NCBI GenBank assembly: GCA_964016885.1
Contig: OZ024740.1
Span: 197,515,582-197,579,581 of the forward strand
Direction of reading: 5' to 3'
Source of the DNA: Eledone cirrhosa
Taxonomy: Eukaryota; Mollusca; Cephalopoda; Octopoda; Eledonidae
Length of the DNA: 64,000 nucleotides
Part shown: one piece after another, positions 9,700-20,433 of the stretch
Layout of the letters: every line of letters begins with the position of its first letter
Position numbering within the stretch: position 1 is the first letter of the stretch
Position numbers and translations under genes: made by a program
The notes under the pieces: model-generated
Told to the model about the DNA's origin: nothing
Database searches by the model: none
The model's input: only the letters and a program-made list of their open reading frames with translations

Positions 9700-10735
9700 G
9701 AGTTAAGTTGTTGTGAAATTAATGCAGTGTTTTTTAAACATTAAATTTGAAACGACATATCTGAGTCTAGAATGAACTTTATTGATCGAAATAAAAACTA
9801 TTAAAATCTACACATTTTTGCGAATAAGTTATAAGTTTATTTATTTCGAGAACATAGAATTCTGAATTTCTGGAGGCGATGAATTCTTGGAATGCATTTT
9901 TTGTGGCTGATTGGTTGCTGAAAACTTGCAAGAAGTTGTTGAAATGCTTGAAAAGGTTGCAGTTGGTTAGTGAAAGATCTGGTGAATTTTACTGGATGAG
10001 GCAAAGTTTCGTTACTCAATTCATTCAACTTCTGTAGTATTGGTTATGAGATGTGTGGTCGAGCGTTGTCGGGCAAGAGGATTGGACCTTTTCTGATCAA
10101 TTCTGGACACATACACTAAAATTATTGACGTATTTCATCCATTTCATGTCAATACTTCTCTACAGTAATTGTTTTGCCAAGATTCAGAAAGCTGTAGGGG
10201 GTTAATCCAGTTGCGAACCACCAAACAGTCAATATAATCTTTTGGTACAACTTCGGCTTTGAGAAGTGCTTCGAAGCTTCAACTCGGTCCAACCACTAAA
10301 CTGAACGTCGTCGGCTGTTGTATAGGATCCACATTTCACCACACGCTATAATACGATCAAGAAATGGGTCGTTTTTGATGCGTAAAAGAAGTGAAGAGCA
10401 TTTTCCACGTTTTAACTTTCAAGTTAGGTTCAGATATTCAGAAATTGTTCCAGTGCCAACATCTAGCTCTCTTTCACGCTTCCTAATAGTTTTACGAGGA
10501 TTTGTTTTTTACTGAAGCCTTCAATTCATTGTCACCAATGGCAGATGGTTGTTCGTGACCTTCCTTATCTTAAAGAGTGAATTCACCATGATAGAAGTTT
10601 TGAAACTGATGTTGCTCTGTGAATGTATTAACACTTTCTTTACCTCAATCTTCATTGATGTTTCTAGCCGCTAGTGCTGTACTGCAGCCGCATTTAAACT
10701 TTGACGAAAATTCTGTTTTGACAGTTTAATTTAAA
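9700..10735 (-). pseudogene. mariner-family transposase, dead copy
   Basis: Translating the minus strand across frames gives mariner landmarks in order: an N-terminal FKCG-like region near 10690, FLDRIIACGEMWILYNS near 10325-10370, the signature SVQWLDRVEASKHFSKP near 10255-10300, VWWFATGLTPYSFLN near 10165-10230, and LLPDNARPHIS (third catalytic region) near 10046-10085. Mariner transposases cut and paste DNA at TA sites with a DDD triad. This copy lacks much of the helix-turn-helix region and has many frameshifts. I could not identify terminal inverted repeats. Confidence 0.8.
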
Positions 10736-10903
10736 AAATCAAAAAAATTGAGAAAAATGCAACGTATATAAAAATAGATGATAACATAAAAAGCTAAAAG
10801 ATGATACATAATTTTACACACCACGCGTGAGTTTTTATTCTTAAAAACATATTGAATCAAATAAAAACATAAAACCTGCATTAATTTCTGAACAGACAAA
10901 TAT

Positions 10904-11124
10904 TGGTTTCTGATTTAAGTACAAGACCAACAATTTTGGGGGAGGGGAAATTCGATTAAATCTGCCCCAGTGCATTACTAGTACTTTATTTTATCGACCC
11001 CATAAGGAAGAAAGGCAAAGCTAACCTCGAAGAGATTTGAACTCAGAACCTAAAGAGACGTAACTCTATGCCACAAAGTATGTTGTCCGATGTTCTACCG
11101 ATACTGTCAATCCATCGCCCTCAA
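10904..11124 (-). repeat. tRNA-derived SINE, family A long form
   Basis: Head and body as in other family A copies, with the extra segment ending ggtttctgatttaagtac in plus orientation. It sits 2 bases from a second copy in the same orientation. Confidence 0.9.
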
Positions 11125-11126
11125 GT

Positions 11127-11346
11127 AGTTTCTGATTTAGGCACAAAGCCAATAATTTGAACGAGAAGGGAAGTCGATTAAATTCGACCCCAGTGCATTA
11201 CTGGTGGTTTATTTTATCGACCCCGTAAGGATGAAAAGCAGAGTAAATCTCATCGGGATTTAAACTCAGAACGTAAAGGAACGTAACTCTATGCTGCTTA
11301 GCACGTTGTTCAACGCTCTACCGATATGGCCAATCCACCGCCCTTC
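11127..11346 (-). repeat. tRNA-derived SINE, family A long form
   Basis: Tandem neighbour of the preceding copy. Both keep the internal gtcgatttaatcgac-type segment that shorter copies in this window lack. Confidence 0.9.
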
Positions 11347-11599
11347 AACAGACTGAAAATAAAAATAAAATGAGTCCATCATCAAATCGGATGAGAGCAA
11401 CAATGTCTTCACTGGTGCTTCCATTGTCCATACTATCTGTCTGTCACAAATCCTAGCAGGAGTAATGTAAAATAAAGTATTTTGATCAAGACCACAACGC
11501 ACCACCTCGTGCAGGAAAGAAACCTATAGCTTTATGATCGGGTGTTCACTCCCTAACCACTAGTTCACGTGATGTAATAGGTAACATTATATAACAAGT

Positions 11600-11782
11600 A
11601 GCGGTGGATTGGCAGTATCGGTAGATGGTCGGATGCCATGCTTTGATGTATAGAGTTACGGCCCTTGCCATTCTGAGTTCAAATCTCGCCGAGGTTAACT
11701 TTGCCTTTCATCCTTACGGGGTCGATGAAATAAAGTACCAGTAATGTACTGGGTAATTGTGCCAAACGTAGAAACAATTATA
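11600..11782 (+). repeat. tRNA-derived SINE, family A short form
   Basis: Complete from gcggtggattggcagtatcg to the tail gtagaaacaattatat. The flanks attatataacaagtag (left) and attatataaaatgtag (right) are a likely target-site duplication with two mismatches. Confidence 0.9.
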
Positions 11783-11836
11783 TAAAATGTAGTATCATAT
11801 AGTAGGTACGGTGACGTCATATTCTTACGATGCAAT

Positions 11837-12055
11837 AGGGCGATGGATTAGGAGAATTATTATAGCATCGGACAAAATGCTGTGTGTTATTTCTTCCGGT
11901 TTTTTACATTCTAATTTCAAATCCTGCTGAGGTCACCTTTCTTTTCATCCTTTCAGAGTAGATAAAATAAAATACCAGTTAAGTGCTGGGGCCAATAAAA
12001 TCGGTTTCTCCTTTCCCTCAAATTGCTGACCATTATTGCTTAAATTGGAGACCAT
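11837..12055 (+). repeat. tRNA-derived SINE, related subfamily
   Basis: A diverged member with a different head (tagcatcggacaaaatgc) but the shared body, caaatcctgctgaggtcacc then catcctttcagagtagataa and ctcaaattgctgacc. Confidence 0.75.
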
Positions 12056-12119
12056 TATTACACTGCAATATTTATCAATACATCAATACATATTGTTATG
12101 TAATAGTACTATTTTGTGA

Positions 12120-12500
12120 AGGTAGATGGCTTAGTGGTTAGAACGTCGGACTTACAATTGTGAGGTTGTGAGTTCGATTTTTGGACCGGGTTTGCGTTGT
12201 ATTCTTGAGCAAGACACTTTATTTCACATTGCTCCAGTTTACTCAGCTGTAGAAATAAGTTGCGACGTCACTGGTGCCAAGCTGTATTGACCTTTGCCTT
12301 TCCATTGGATAACTTCGGTAGCGTGGAGACTGGCATGCATGGGCGATTGCTGGTCTTCCACAAACAACCTTGGCCGGACTTGTGTCTCAGAGGGGAACTT
12401 TCTAGGTGCAAATCCCATCATCAGCTGGAATGATTCTACAAATCTACTTCCTTCGCACAATTGTATAATACACAACGTTGTACACTAAGCGGCACCAAAT
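12120..12500 (+). repeat. tRNA-derived SINE, family B
   Basis: The head gatggcttagtggttagaac resembles an A box and ggttgtgagttcgattttt a B box, followed by ttgagcaagacactttattt and ttgctccagtttactcagct. This is a different tRNA-derived family from family A. Another copy begins at 36661 and a fragment lies at 7200-7310. Confidence 0.75.
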
Positions 12501-12604
12501 ATTACATAGTATGATGAAATACGTACTGTGATGGTTGTGGATGAATAATCTAGAATATATATATGATGCTTAGTGTGCTTGTTGGTCCAATGTCAGGTTT
12601 AAGA

Positions 12605-12760
12605 ACATATATAGAGAGGGGGGGGGATAGATAGATAGAGGTAGATAGACAGATAGATAAAGAAAGAGATAAAGAAGGAGAGAGAACAGGAGAGAGAAAA
12701 GAGAGAGATGGAGAGAAAGAAAAAGAAAGAGTTACTATATCTGTTGAAGGGGGAGTATAC
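12605..12760. repeat. GATA/GAGA purine-rich tract
   Basis: Imperfect gataga and gagaga repeats with a G8 run. The minus-strand frames rich in Ser, Leu and Phe are artefacts. Confidence 0.85.
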
Positions 12761-12764
12761 ATAC

Positions 12765-13055
12765 AGGCCGAAGCAGGAGGTAAATAGCGAAAGAGATAGA
12801 AAGGTAAACGAATGCTGAAGTGAGATCACATGTGCTCACACACACACGTATGTATTCACACACACAAGAATGCTTATAGCATTTCTAAGAAGTTACGTTC
12901 TCTTTTCACCCTTTCTTAATATTTTTTTTATACAAATGTGAAAATATATATTTTTTGTCTCCAATTCTTTTCTTTCCGTTTTCTTAAATTGATGCTATAT
13001 TTAATATTATATTTGTACGATTTCAGTGTGAGCAATCTAATGAAACGTTTTAGTC
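12765..13055. other. Unrecognised sequence left of Helitron end
   Basis: AT-rich with a short CACA tract near 12837-12866. Nothing else supported. Confidence 0.4.
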
Positions 13056-13059
13056 AAAT

Positions 13060-14765
13060 ACTAGCAGAAGTACACGGCGTTGCCCGGGTTAAAGAAAATA
13101 ATGAAATTCCATTTAAAACTTGATATATTTTCTGAATATTTATTTGATTAGTGATTCTAACATTTCCGGCATAACAAATTCTGTCAGATCATAATTATCA
13201 TAATCATCTTTTTTACGCCCGTGTTTCCGCGCTTGCATGAGTTGGAAGGGTCCTTTCCAGTACAACATCTCTCCACTCGTCGTGTTCCTTCGTCAATCCC
13301 TCTGTGTGTCTCAACATTTTAAGATCAGCTCTCATTACCTCTACCCAGATCTTTCGCGGTCTACCTCTACTGCGGCTTCCTTCCACAGGTATTTCCTGGC
13401 ACTTCTTCACCCAGCGATCATCATACATGCGCTTCAGGTGCCTGTACCAACGCAGTCTACTCTCCTGCGCACTACTTCGGATTCTTCTTAAACCTAGCAT
13501 CTCTCTCAGCTCATCCAAGTTCTGCATTTCGCTCCCATTTACATTGGACATCCAATGAAGCATGGTTGCTTCATTTCTCTCCAGTCTACGCACTTCCTCT
13601 GCAGCCATAGCCCATGTTTCATTACAACGCAGTATCGTACTTCGCACACAGACTCATACAGTCGTCCTTTTGTATATAGAGCAAAACCTTTTTCTGGTCA
13701 ACGGTGGGAGTAGATCTCTAAACGTTTTACATTCTATGCTTCGAGTTATTATACTCTTCGAGCACTATCCTCTGCTGCTCCTCTTGACGAATAGTTGCTT
13801 TCCTTTTCCTATCACCAGCAAAGCTTTTTGTTATATTTTTGTTCTCATTGTCATGAGTCATTTCGCCTATATTTCACTGTTGTTTTTCTTCGTTTTTGGA
13901 ATCTATCTTGTGGCTGCTCTTTACTTTCATTCTCCCTTTGTAGCTGCTTTGCTCTAGCTTTATGAGACTTTCTTCGAAATGGAGGTCTATTCTTCGGTAG
14001 TGTTTTGCTTGCAGCTTCCAAAATTAATATTATTTATTTAAGAATTTAAGATTTTTCAATTAATGATGGATGTAAGTTGAGTAAAATTTTCGTTGAATGA
14101 GGACTCACTGCATTAACTTTCATTTATCTTTCGTAAACAACAACAAAAGACTAAGGAAATGAATATATAAAAAAATATTACAGGTTTCTCAAATGTAATT
14201 TTAGTAGTGTTTCGATAAATAAAAACGCGTGTCGCTCACTTTCTTCACTTTCTCTCTATTTCTTTCTATTTTTGTTTATTCACTAACTTACTTAATTAAT
14301 TCCTTCTTTTGCTTTCGGAGCTATATACGAAGATGTGGCATATATGCACACACACGGGGAAGATATGAAGATATGTATATATTCACTCGGGCTAAATAAG
14401 AAGTAGATATGACCACACGAAAGAGATATAAAAAAATGCATGATCACATCTTCTGCAACCAATAGAGGAGAGGACGGCTAATATGTTGATTGAACGCAGG
14501 AGAGAGGGAGAGACGTTTGAACGCATTGATTGGACGTTTGAACGCGTATCGCTCACTTCATTTTCTTTATCTTTTTCCATCTCTCAATGACTACTAACGT
14601 TACTTTTCCAAACTCAGCCAAACAAAAAGCATATAAACAAATGAATATAGGTCCAAGTTTGAGGAAAACCTATTCCTGAGTCTAAGGAACTCACATGCTA
14701 AGTTTGAAGATGATTGGTCACTGGTTTTTTAGTGCATTGGAGACAAACAGACAAACAAGCGAACC

Positions 14766-14790
<25 letters not shown>
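13060..14790 (-). mobile_element. Candidate Helitron, minus strand
   Basis: On the minus strand the right terminus reads cccgggcaacgccgtg (short hairpin), 8 bases, then CTAG followed by T, the 3' hairpin plus CTRR end expected of Helitrons. The same layout ends the element at 38549. The other end near 14700-14790 has the gtttgtctgtttgtctcc phrase common at Helitron 5' regions. No Rep or helicase sequence is seen inside, so this would be non-autonomous, and 13670-14680 has nothing else I can name. The exact 5' end is obscured by a (CA)n tract. Confidence 0.5.
13213..13665 (-). pseudogene. LINE reverse transcriptase C-terminus, fragment
   Basis: A 144-codon frame contains ETWAMAAEEVRRLERNEATM, MLHWMSNVNGSE, RLRWYRHLKRM and RSRGRPRKIWVEVMRADL. 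This is the C-terminal tail typical of non-LTR retrotransposon endonuclease-reverse-transcriptase proteins, just after the RT domain. The upstream residues (near 13630-13665) look like the preceding LYES..VRY segment in a shifted frame. The catalytic palm is missing. It lies inside the candidate Helitron, as a captured fragment or an older insertion. Confidence 0.8.

Positions 14791-14837
<47 letters not shown>
14769..14837. repeat. (CA)n microsatellite
   Basis: About 34 perfect CA dinucleotides. Confidence 0.98.
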
Positions 14838-14843
<6 letters not shown>

Positions 14844-15039
14844 TAGACGTAGTGAATTTATTTATATATTTTATTGATATATTTATACGTATTTATATAT
14901 TATTTACCGACTGTTTCTCATAGTAGCAAATGTATACACCGGAATTTAGCTGCGCATTAATATGAATTAACTGTACTGTTATAAGCATTATAATGTAATA
15001 AGTAATATATTGGTGACTAGTAGGCCACAAAAAGATTTG

Positions 15040-15205
15040 GAATGAGAATACAAAGAGCAGTCACAAAGAATGCAAGGCATTCCGACGGCACTCTACAGAT
15101 TCTGCCATTTCACCGCCCTAGACTGGTAGGGGTCTCCTCAGTTTCCGCCTACGAAGTTCAAATCCCCCCTTTTGTCTTTTCGAGGTCGATAACTAAATGT
15201 AGCGG
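15040..15205. repeat. Rearranged SINE fragments
   Basis: ctctacagattctgccattt at about 15092 matches a minus-strand family A head. Further right, gttcaaatccccccttttgt and cgaggtcgataa match plus-strand SINE body pieces. It appears to be two partial copies head to head. Confidence 0.4.
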
Positions 15206-15218
15206 TCCAAAGTGAAGG

Positions 15219-15319
<101 letters not shown>

Positions 15320-15574
15320 AGGGGTTAATTTAAAAAAGGGTAAGCTCTAAGGGAGGTAACTCTTGAGAGACCACAGTCAATTCAGAATGGAAATAGAAGC
15401 ACAATAATTTCTTCTAGCTGACTTCAGGGATCACATTTTACTAAAATACAATATAGTCAGTAACTCGAAAGATACTTCTGGACCTGTTAGTCAGGCCTAA
15501 GCCATTTATCCAATATATATATCTTCACATAGGGACAGCCGCCTAGGCAATCGAGTTGTGTGTTGAGGCAGCGC

Positions 15575-15823
15575 TTATCCGGACATACCAACATAGGTCC
15601 AGGCTTCAGTTAGGTGGTTCTGGTTGGTGGATGTAACCTCTGCTTGGTATATCACTGCCGGAGTGTTGCACTGTTGGTCTAGTGGACATGTATCAGATCT
15701 TCTACATGAGCATCCGTACGGTGGGGGGGGGCTTTTGTGTTTTCGGGTGATAAGGTTTTTACTTTGTTGGTGCAAGAGTATCCTAAAATAGGATATCCCC
15801 AAAGGGAAAGCACAATCAACCAT
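15575..15823 (-). pseudogene. Penelope-like element fragment (linker and start of GIY-YIG)
   Basis: The minus-strand frame includes GCSCRRSDTCPLDQQCNTPA then VIYQAEV and, at its end, WTYVGMSG. In PLE proteins a CxC...CPL...C cluster lies between the RT and the GIY-YIG endonuclease, whose first motif is Y(V/I)G. The intact PLE at 25064-27214 has the same order (CNCHLPDKCPLRNRC then YIGS). The rest of the endonuclease is missing or frameshifted below 15575. A hammerhead-like module lies just upstream of this fragment on the other strand. Confidence 0.75.
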
Positions 15824-15869
15824 AGACGCCCATCTTTATTTTCCATTTTTCCAGGCGTTGTAATTTTTC

Positions 15870-15917
15870 CAGGCTGAAGAAATTAGGGCCCAGAACCCAA
15901 CGAAACTTGAGTACCTG
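15870..15917 (+). ncRNA. Hammerhead-like motif beside PLE fragment
   Basis: The order is CTGAAGA (15874-15880), a hairpin pairing TTAGGG with CCCAA around a bulged A, GAAAC (15902-15906), loop TTGA, GT, then A at 15913. Stem I pairs cagg (15870-15873) with cctg (15914-15917). Core residues fit the hammerhead consensus with minimal stem III, but stems I and II are short, so function is uncertain. Confidence 0.45.
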
Positions 15918-15933
15918 TTTATGTCACTGTTGC

Positions 15934-16520
<587 letters not shown>

Positions 16521-17219
16521 TTTATTAAAATAACAGATTAAAGTTTAAGCAAAGAATCGTTGCTTTCACTCTTAACGGGATCTTCTGAAACTAAAAAATC
16601 AATCTGTGAACGCAGAAGTAAATATTTCGAAAAACGTTGTACACACACACATATATGTTTATATGTGTATTTGATGTATACGTTCATATGTGTGCGGGTA
16701 TATGTGTCGTGCCGGTTTACATACGTGTGCGCGTGTTTATGTGTACGTGCATGTATATGTATGCATGGCGTGTGTTTTGCGTATGCACGTGTATGTACGT
16801 ATTTAGATGTGTTTATGTATATATTTAATTATTATCACTTTTATGATTTTAAGAACCTCTGTCATTTTCGTTCAACTAATTTATTTACATTATTCTTAAC
16901 TCCGAAACCGAGAATCATTCGGTTTCCTAAATAGAATATTAGCGTAATGACTCCATTTATACCATAAACGTGGTTTTGTCTTTGCGTGTAATTGTTCTCA
17001 ACGATCCACATAACGACGTATTATCTTCGCTTTTTTCCGTTCATTGCCAGGGAACGTTTTCACGAACCAAAGTATCGTCTTCCTGTTTTCCTTCGGTTGC
17101 AACGTTTTTCGAAATATTTACTTCTGCGTTTACAGATTGATTTTTTTTAGTTTCAGAAGATCCCGTTAAGAGTGAAAGCAGCGATTCTTTGCTTAAACTT
17201 TAATCTGTTATTTTAATAA

Positions 17220-17220
<1 letters not shown>
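16521..17220. repeat. Foldback element with about 120-bp arms
   Basis: The arm 16521-16640 (includes cgggatcttctgaaact) is the near-perfect reverse complement of 17099-17220 (agtttcagaagatcccg). The 460-bp interior holds imperfect tatgtg repeats and unassigned sequence. No transposase is present, so it is a non-autonomous foldback or two PLE-like termini facing each other. Confidence 0.85.

Positions 17221-17260
<40 letters not shown>
17221..17260. repeat. (TA)n microsatellite
   Basis: About 38 bases of TA at the right edge of the foldback element. Confidence 0.9.
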
Positions 17261-17264
<4 letters not shown>

Positions 17265-17332
17265 GTTCCTGTGTCAGTGTTGAACAAAAAGGTCACGTGG
17301 TTGCCTAAACACTGTACGGCGTAATTCGGGCT

Positions 17333-17356
17333 GTTTGTTTGTTTAAACAAACAAAC
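17333..17356. repeat. Perfect 24-bp palindrome
   Basis: A (gttt)3 half site is followed at once by its reverse complement (aaac)3. The rest of 17260-17557 is unassigned, with ACAT-rich runs near 17390-17490. Confidence 0.8.
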
Positions 17357-17557
17357 CGAGCATTATAATAAATGTTCGGTAAACCGATACGTGCATATAT
17401 ATGTGTGCATGTATGTATATATACACATACTACTGTACGTCTGTATACATATATGTATGTACGTATACATACATACTTACTTACATGTAAGTAAGTGCCG
17501 TACTAAGAGTGAGAAATGAAATTTTGTTTCATTCTATTCCATTTATATATATAAATA

Positions 17558-17777
17558 AGGGCGGTGGATTGGAAGTATCGATAGAGGGTCGGATACCATG
17601 CTTTGCAGCATAGAGTTACGGCCCTTTATGATATGAGTTCAAATCCCGTTCAGGTTAACTTTGCCTTTCATCCTTACGGGGTCGAAAAAACGATAAAATA
17701 AAGCACTGGGGTTAATTTAATCAACTTTTCCCTTCCCCCCAAATTGCTGGCCTTGTGCCTATATAAGAAACCAATAA

Positions 17778-17778
<1 letters not shown>
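17558..17778 (+). repeat. tRNA-derived SINE, family A long form
   Basis: Complete from aagggcggtggattgg to the tail ttgctggccttgtgcctat. It has a small insertion (aaaaaacg) before cgataaaataaag. Confidence 0.9.

Positions 17779-17781
<3 letters not shown>

Positions 17782-17864
<83 letters not shown>
17782..17864. repeat. (TA)n microsatellite
   Basis: About 82 bases of TA directly after the SINE tail. Confidence 0.97.
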
Positions 17865-17866
<2 letters not shown>

Positions 17867-18499
17867 CTTAAGATATATATGTCTTATTCCTCTCTGGAAA
17901 AAATCGTCTGTGTCCAGATCTGGAGAGGAATTAGCTTCCCAGGTTTAAATCCCAAAAGACATCCCTACGACTCCACCAGGAGGCAAGGGCTCACGCATGA
18001 GTGTCGGGAATGTGTGATTTGAGGTAGATTTGCCTGCTATCTCTAGTAAGCTGAGCGATTCGAAACGTCTCTCGATGGTTTCGTACATGTATTTATTCCA
18101 ATCATACAATAATATTCATTTCTAATGCTCCACATGTTTCTCCTTCAATTGACCAATTCCCAAGACAAGTGTCCTTCCCTCAATATGTATATTGTTCTTA
18201 AAGGCATAATATTGTGGCAGCAGCTGCAGTGTTGAATTTTAATTTTAATGAATCTTAATATTATTCCAAATAATGAGCTCACACAGTGTTTTCTTTTGTT
18301 TCTAACATTCTTGATAGATTTTTTTAGCTGTAATGTGATTGCTGTTTAAGGTAATTAAAACTTCTCAGATAGAAAACAATATGCGAATAGTTTAAATAAT
18401 TAGTCAAAAAGTTACGGCACAGAGGAACATAAGAATCTAACATACTTTGGGAAAACTTAAACTGGCGTCAAGCTGTATCAGCATTTGCTTTATTCCCCC
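17865..18499. other. Unrecognised sequence
   Basis: No gene, SINE or clear repeat identified. Confidence 0.4.
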
Positions 18500-18655
18500 C
18501 CTCCCGCCCCCACACACACATGCAAGCACATACATACACCTACACCCACACACACACTCATACACACACATGCACACACATACACACACCATCACATACG
18601 CACATACATGCACACACACACATACCCATACACACACATACACACACACAAACAC
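18500..18655. repeat. CA-rich microsatellite
   Basis: Imperfect (CA)n with cacata interruptions. His/Thr-rich frames here are artefacts. 18660-18980 is unassigned. Confidence 0.9.
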
Positions 18656-18984
18656 GTTGCCCAGTCCACTGCTATGGAAAGGATCGTTCTAGGTGTACAT
18701 CGATGGTCTCACGTGACATAGGGGGTCTCAGATAGACGGAATATGAACCCGAGTGTTTATTGATCGCACATTGCATCTACAAGTAAACGAGAGACACGAC
18801 GTAGTCGCCACAACCATCAACAAATCACTCAAAACAAGAGACACTTTGGATAATGTAGATCTAGTTACACAATCTATATATAAATTTGAGCGACTTCCGT
18901 CCGTCCGTGACACTATGTGTGTGTAAAAGAAAGGAAGGGGATGGAGAACAAAACTATAGCAAAACAGTGGCTGGCGTTCCATTT

Positions 18985-19200
18985 GTGTAAGGCTTTGTGT
19001 GAGTGTATATGTATGTATGTGTTTGTGTTTGTGTAAATGTATGTGTGTGTGTGTTTATGTGAATGTATGTGTATTTATGTGAATGTATGCCCGTGAGTGC
19101 GTATTTCTGTAAGTGTGTCTGTGTTTGCGCGTTTATATTTATGTACTCATACATATAAATGTATGTATATACACATACACAATCGCACACGCATATATAC
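18985..19200. repeat. TGTA/TGTG-rich tract
   Basis: Imperfect gtgtatgt repeats. Confidence 0.8.
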
Positions 19201-19262
19201 ATAACGTCAGCGTGTTGAAAAAAATCCTAGTGTATTAAAAAGGACGAGATGGTCACAGGATC

Positions 19263-19493
19263 GTTTTGATTAAATATATAATTGTTTCTACTTTTGGCAC
19301 AAGGCCAGCAATTACCCAGTGCATTACTAGTACTTTATTTCATCGACCCCGTAAGGATGAAAGGCAGACTTAACCTCGGCGCGATTTGAAATCAGAATAG
19401 CAAGGACCGTAACTCTATGCGTCAAAGCATGGTGTCCGACCCTCTACCGATACTGCCAATCCACCGCCCCTAGGTTTTGATTAAATATATAAT
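19263..19493 (-). repeat. tRNA-derived SINE, family A, with target-site duplication
   Basis: The element body is 19281-19473. It is bracketed by an identical 20-bp direct repeat beginning gttttgattaaatatata at 19263-19282 and 19474-19493. A target-site duplication of this kind is the mark of LINE-mediated SINE insertion. Confidence 0.92.
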
Positions 19494-19530
19494 ACACACA
19501 TATAAGCCTGTAATTTGTTATAAAACTTTT

Positions 19531-19615
19531 AACCATAACACCAATGTAAAATTTATTTCTTGAAAAGAAAAATGGTAGTGACCCCGAAGTTTTAGGTATT
19601 GCTTCATCTAGCTGG
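19531..19615 (-). repeat. PLE-terminal-like fragment
   Basis: This is the reverse complement of 24150-24235. The shared words include gtaaaatttatttcttgaaa and tattgcttcatctagc. Confidence 0.7.
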
Positions 19616-19736
19616 AGGATGTGGATAATTTATTTTTAATTTCATTTGCACCGTTTCCCCTCACCCCCTTTTTGCTATATGTCTCTCCACCACTCCCCTA
19701 CACACCCTTTGAACTTTCTTCTCACACACTTTTCAC

Positions 19737-19764
19737 CTGAAGAAGGGCTTATGCCCGAAACGTC
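19737..19764 (+). ncRNA. Minimal hammerhead-like core
   Basis: CTGAAGA, A, hairpin GGGC-ttat-GCCC, then GAAACGTC. The core is complete and stem III is reduced to AC/GT without a loop, as in PLE hammerheads thought to work as dimers. Stem I pairs at only two positions, so this copy is likely inactive or incomplete. Confidence 0.4.
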
Positions 19765-19871
19765 GTTCCCCACCACCACCCCACTCTCAAGAGCGTGAAA
19801 CTAATAAACCTTTGTTCGTACTGCCTCTCTGTTTTGTTCCCGTTCAATTTTTCACTGTATATATATATATA

Positions 19872-20060
19872 TAAACGTTTGAATATGTATAATAAAGCCA
19901 AAACAATGCAGGTATGGACATAGAATAAAGGATGTAAATGCAAAAGATATTGTTGATAATTAGTCTTTTACCTTAGATTTATTTAAATGTCCTTAATTTT
20001 CGAGATAATATCTCTTCTTCAGAGGGAAATAAAGGTCTCAAACCAGCGTTCTAAGTAGCT
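19872..20060 (+). repeat. Solo arm of the 187-bp hairpin repeat
   Basis: Matches the left arm at 21895-22081, including taataaagccaaaacaatg and ccttaattttcgagataata, but has no inverted partner. On its minus strand it carries CTGAAGA, A, a GAGATA/TATCTC hairpin and GAAA. Confidence 0.85.
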
Positions 20061-20214
20061 TGCCAAGTCATGCTGACAGGAAATGGTATAGAGTATCTGT
20101 GCTATCTCTAATGTCAAAGAGTTAAAATTAGGTGGATAAAGAGTAGTCTCCCTTTAAAAAGTTTTTTCGTTTTGTTTTTTTTTTTGTTTTTTATATACAT
20201 GCCTGTTTAAGTGT

Positions 20215-20412
20215 GTGGGAGAATGCATGAAGGTGTAAGTATGTGAGTGTGTGTGTGTGTGAGTGTGAGAAGATAAGTCTATTCGTAAATGTGGGGGATA
20301 AGTGTTATCTGGTGTTAGAACTGGTTTTGTGTGTGTATGTGTGAGAGAGAATAAGTGGAGGTGTAAGCGTGTGTGCGTGCGTGCGTGTGTGTGTGTGTGT
20401 GGGGTGTGTGTA
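20215..20412. repeat. TG-rich tract
   Basis: Imperfect gtgtgt with gtgc and gaga interruptions. Confidence 0.85.
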
Positions 20413-20433
20413 AATATGGGGCTAGAAGCTCTA

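Noticed and set aside
12120..12200. Genuine tRNA gene
   Set aside because: A- and B-box-like words are present, but the sequence does not form a proper cloverleaf and continues into SINE body.
13562..13957. 131-codon plus-strand frame
   Set aside because: It overlaps the antisense side of a LINE fragment and continues into hydrophobic low-complexity sequence, with no domain.
19737..19764. Fully active hammerhead
   Set aside because: The core is perfect, but stem I pairs at only two positions; it is listed as a minimal core only.
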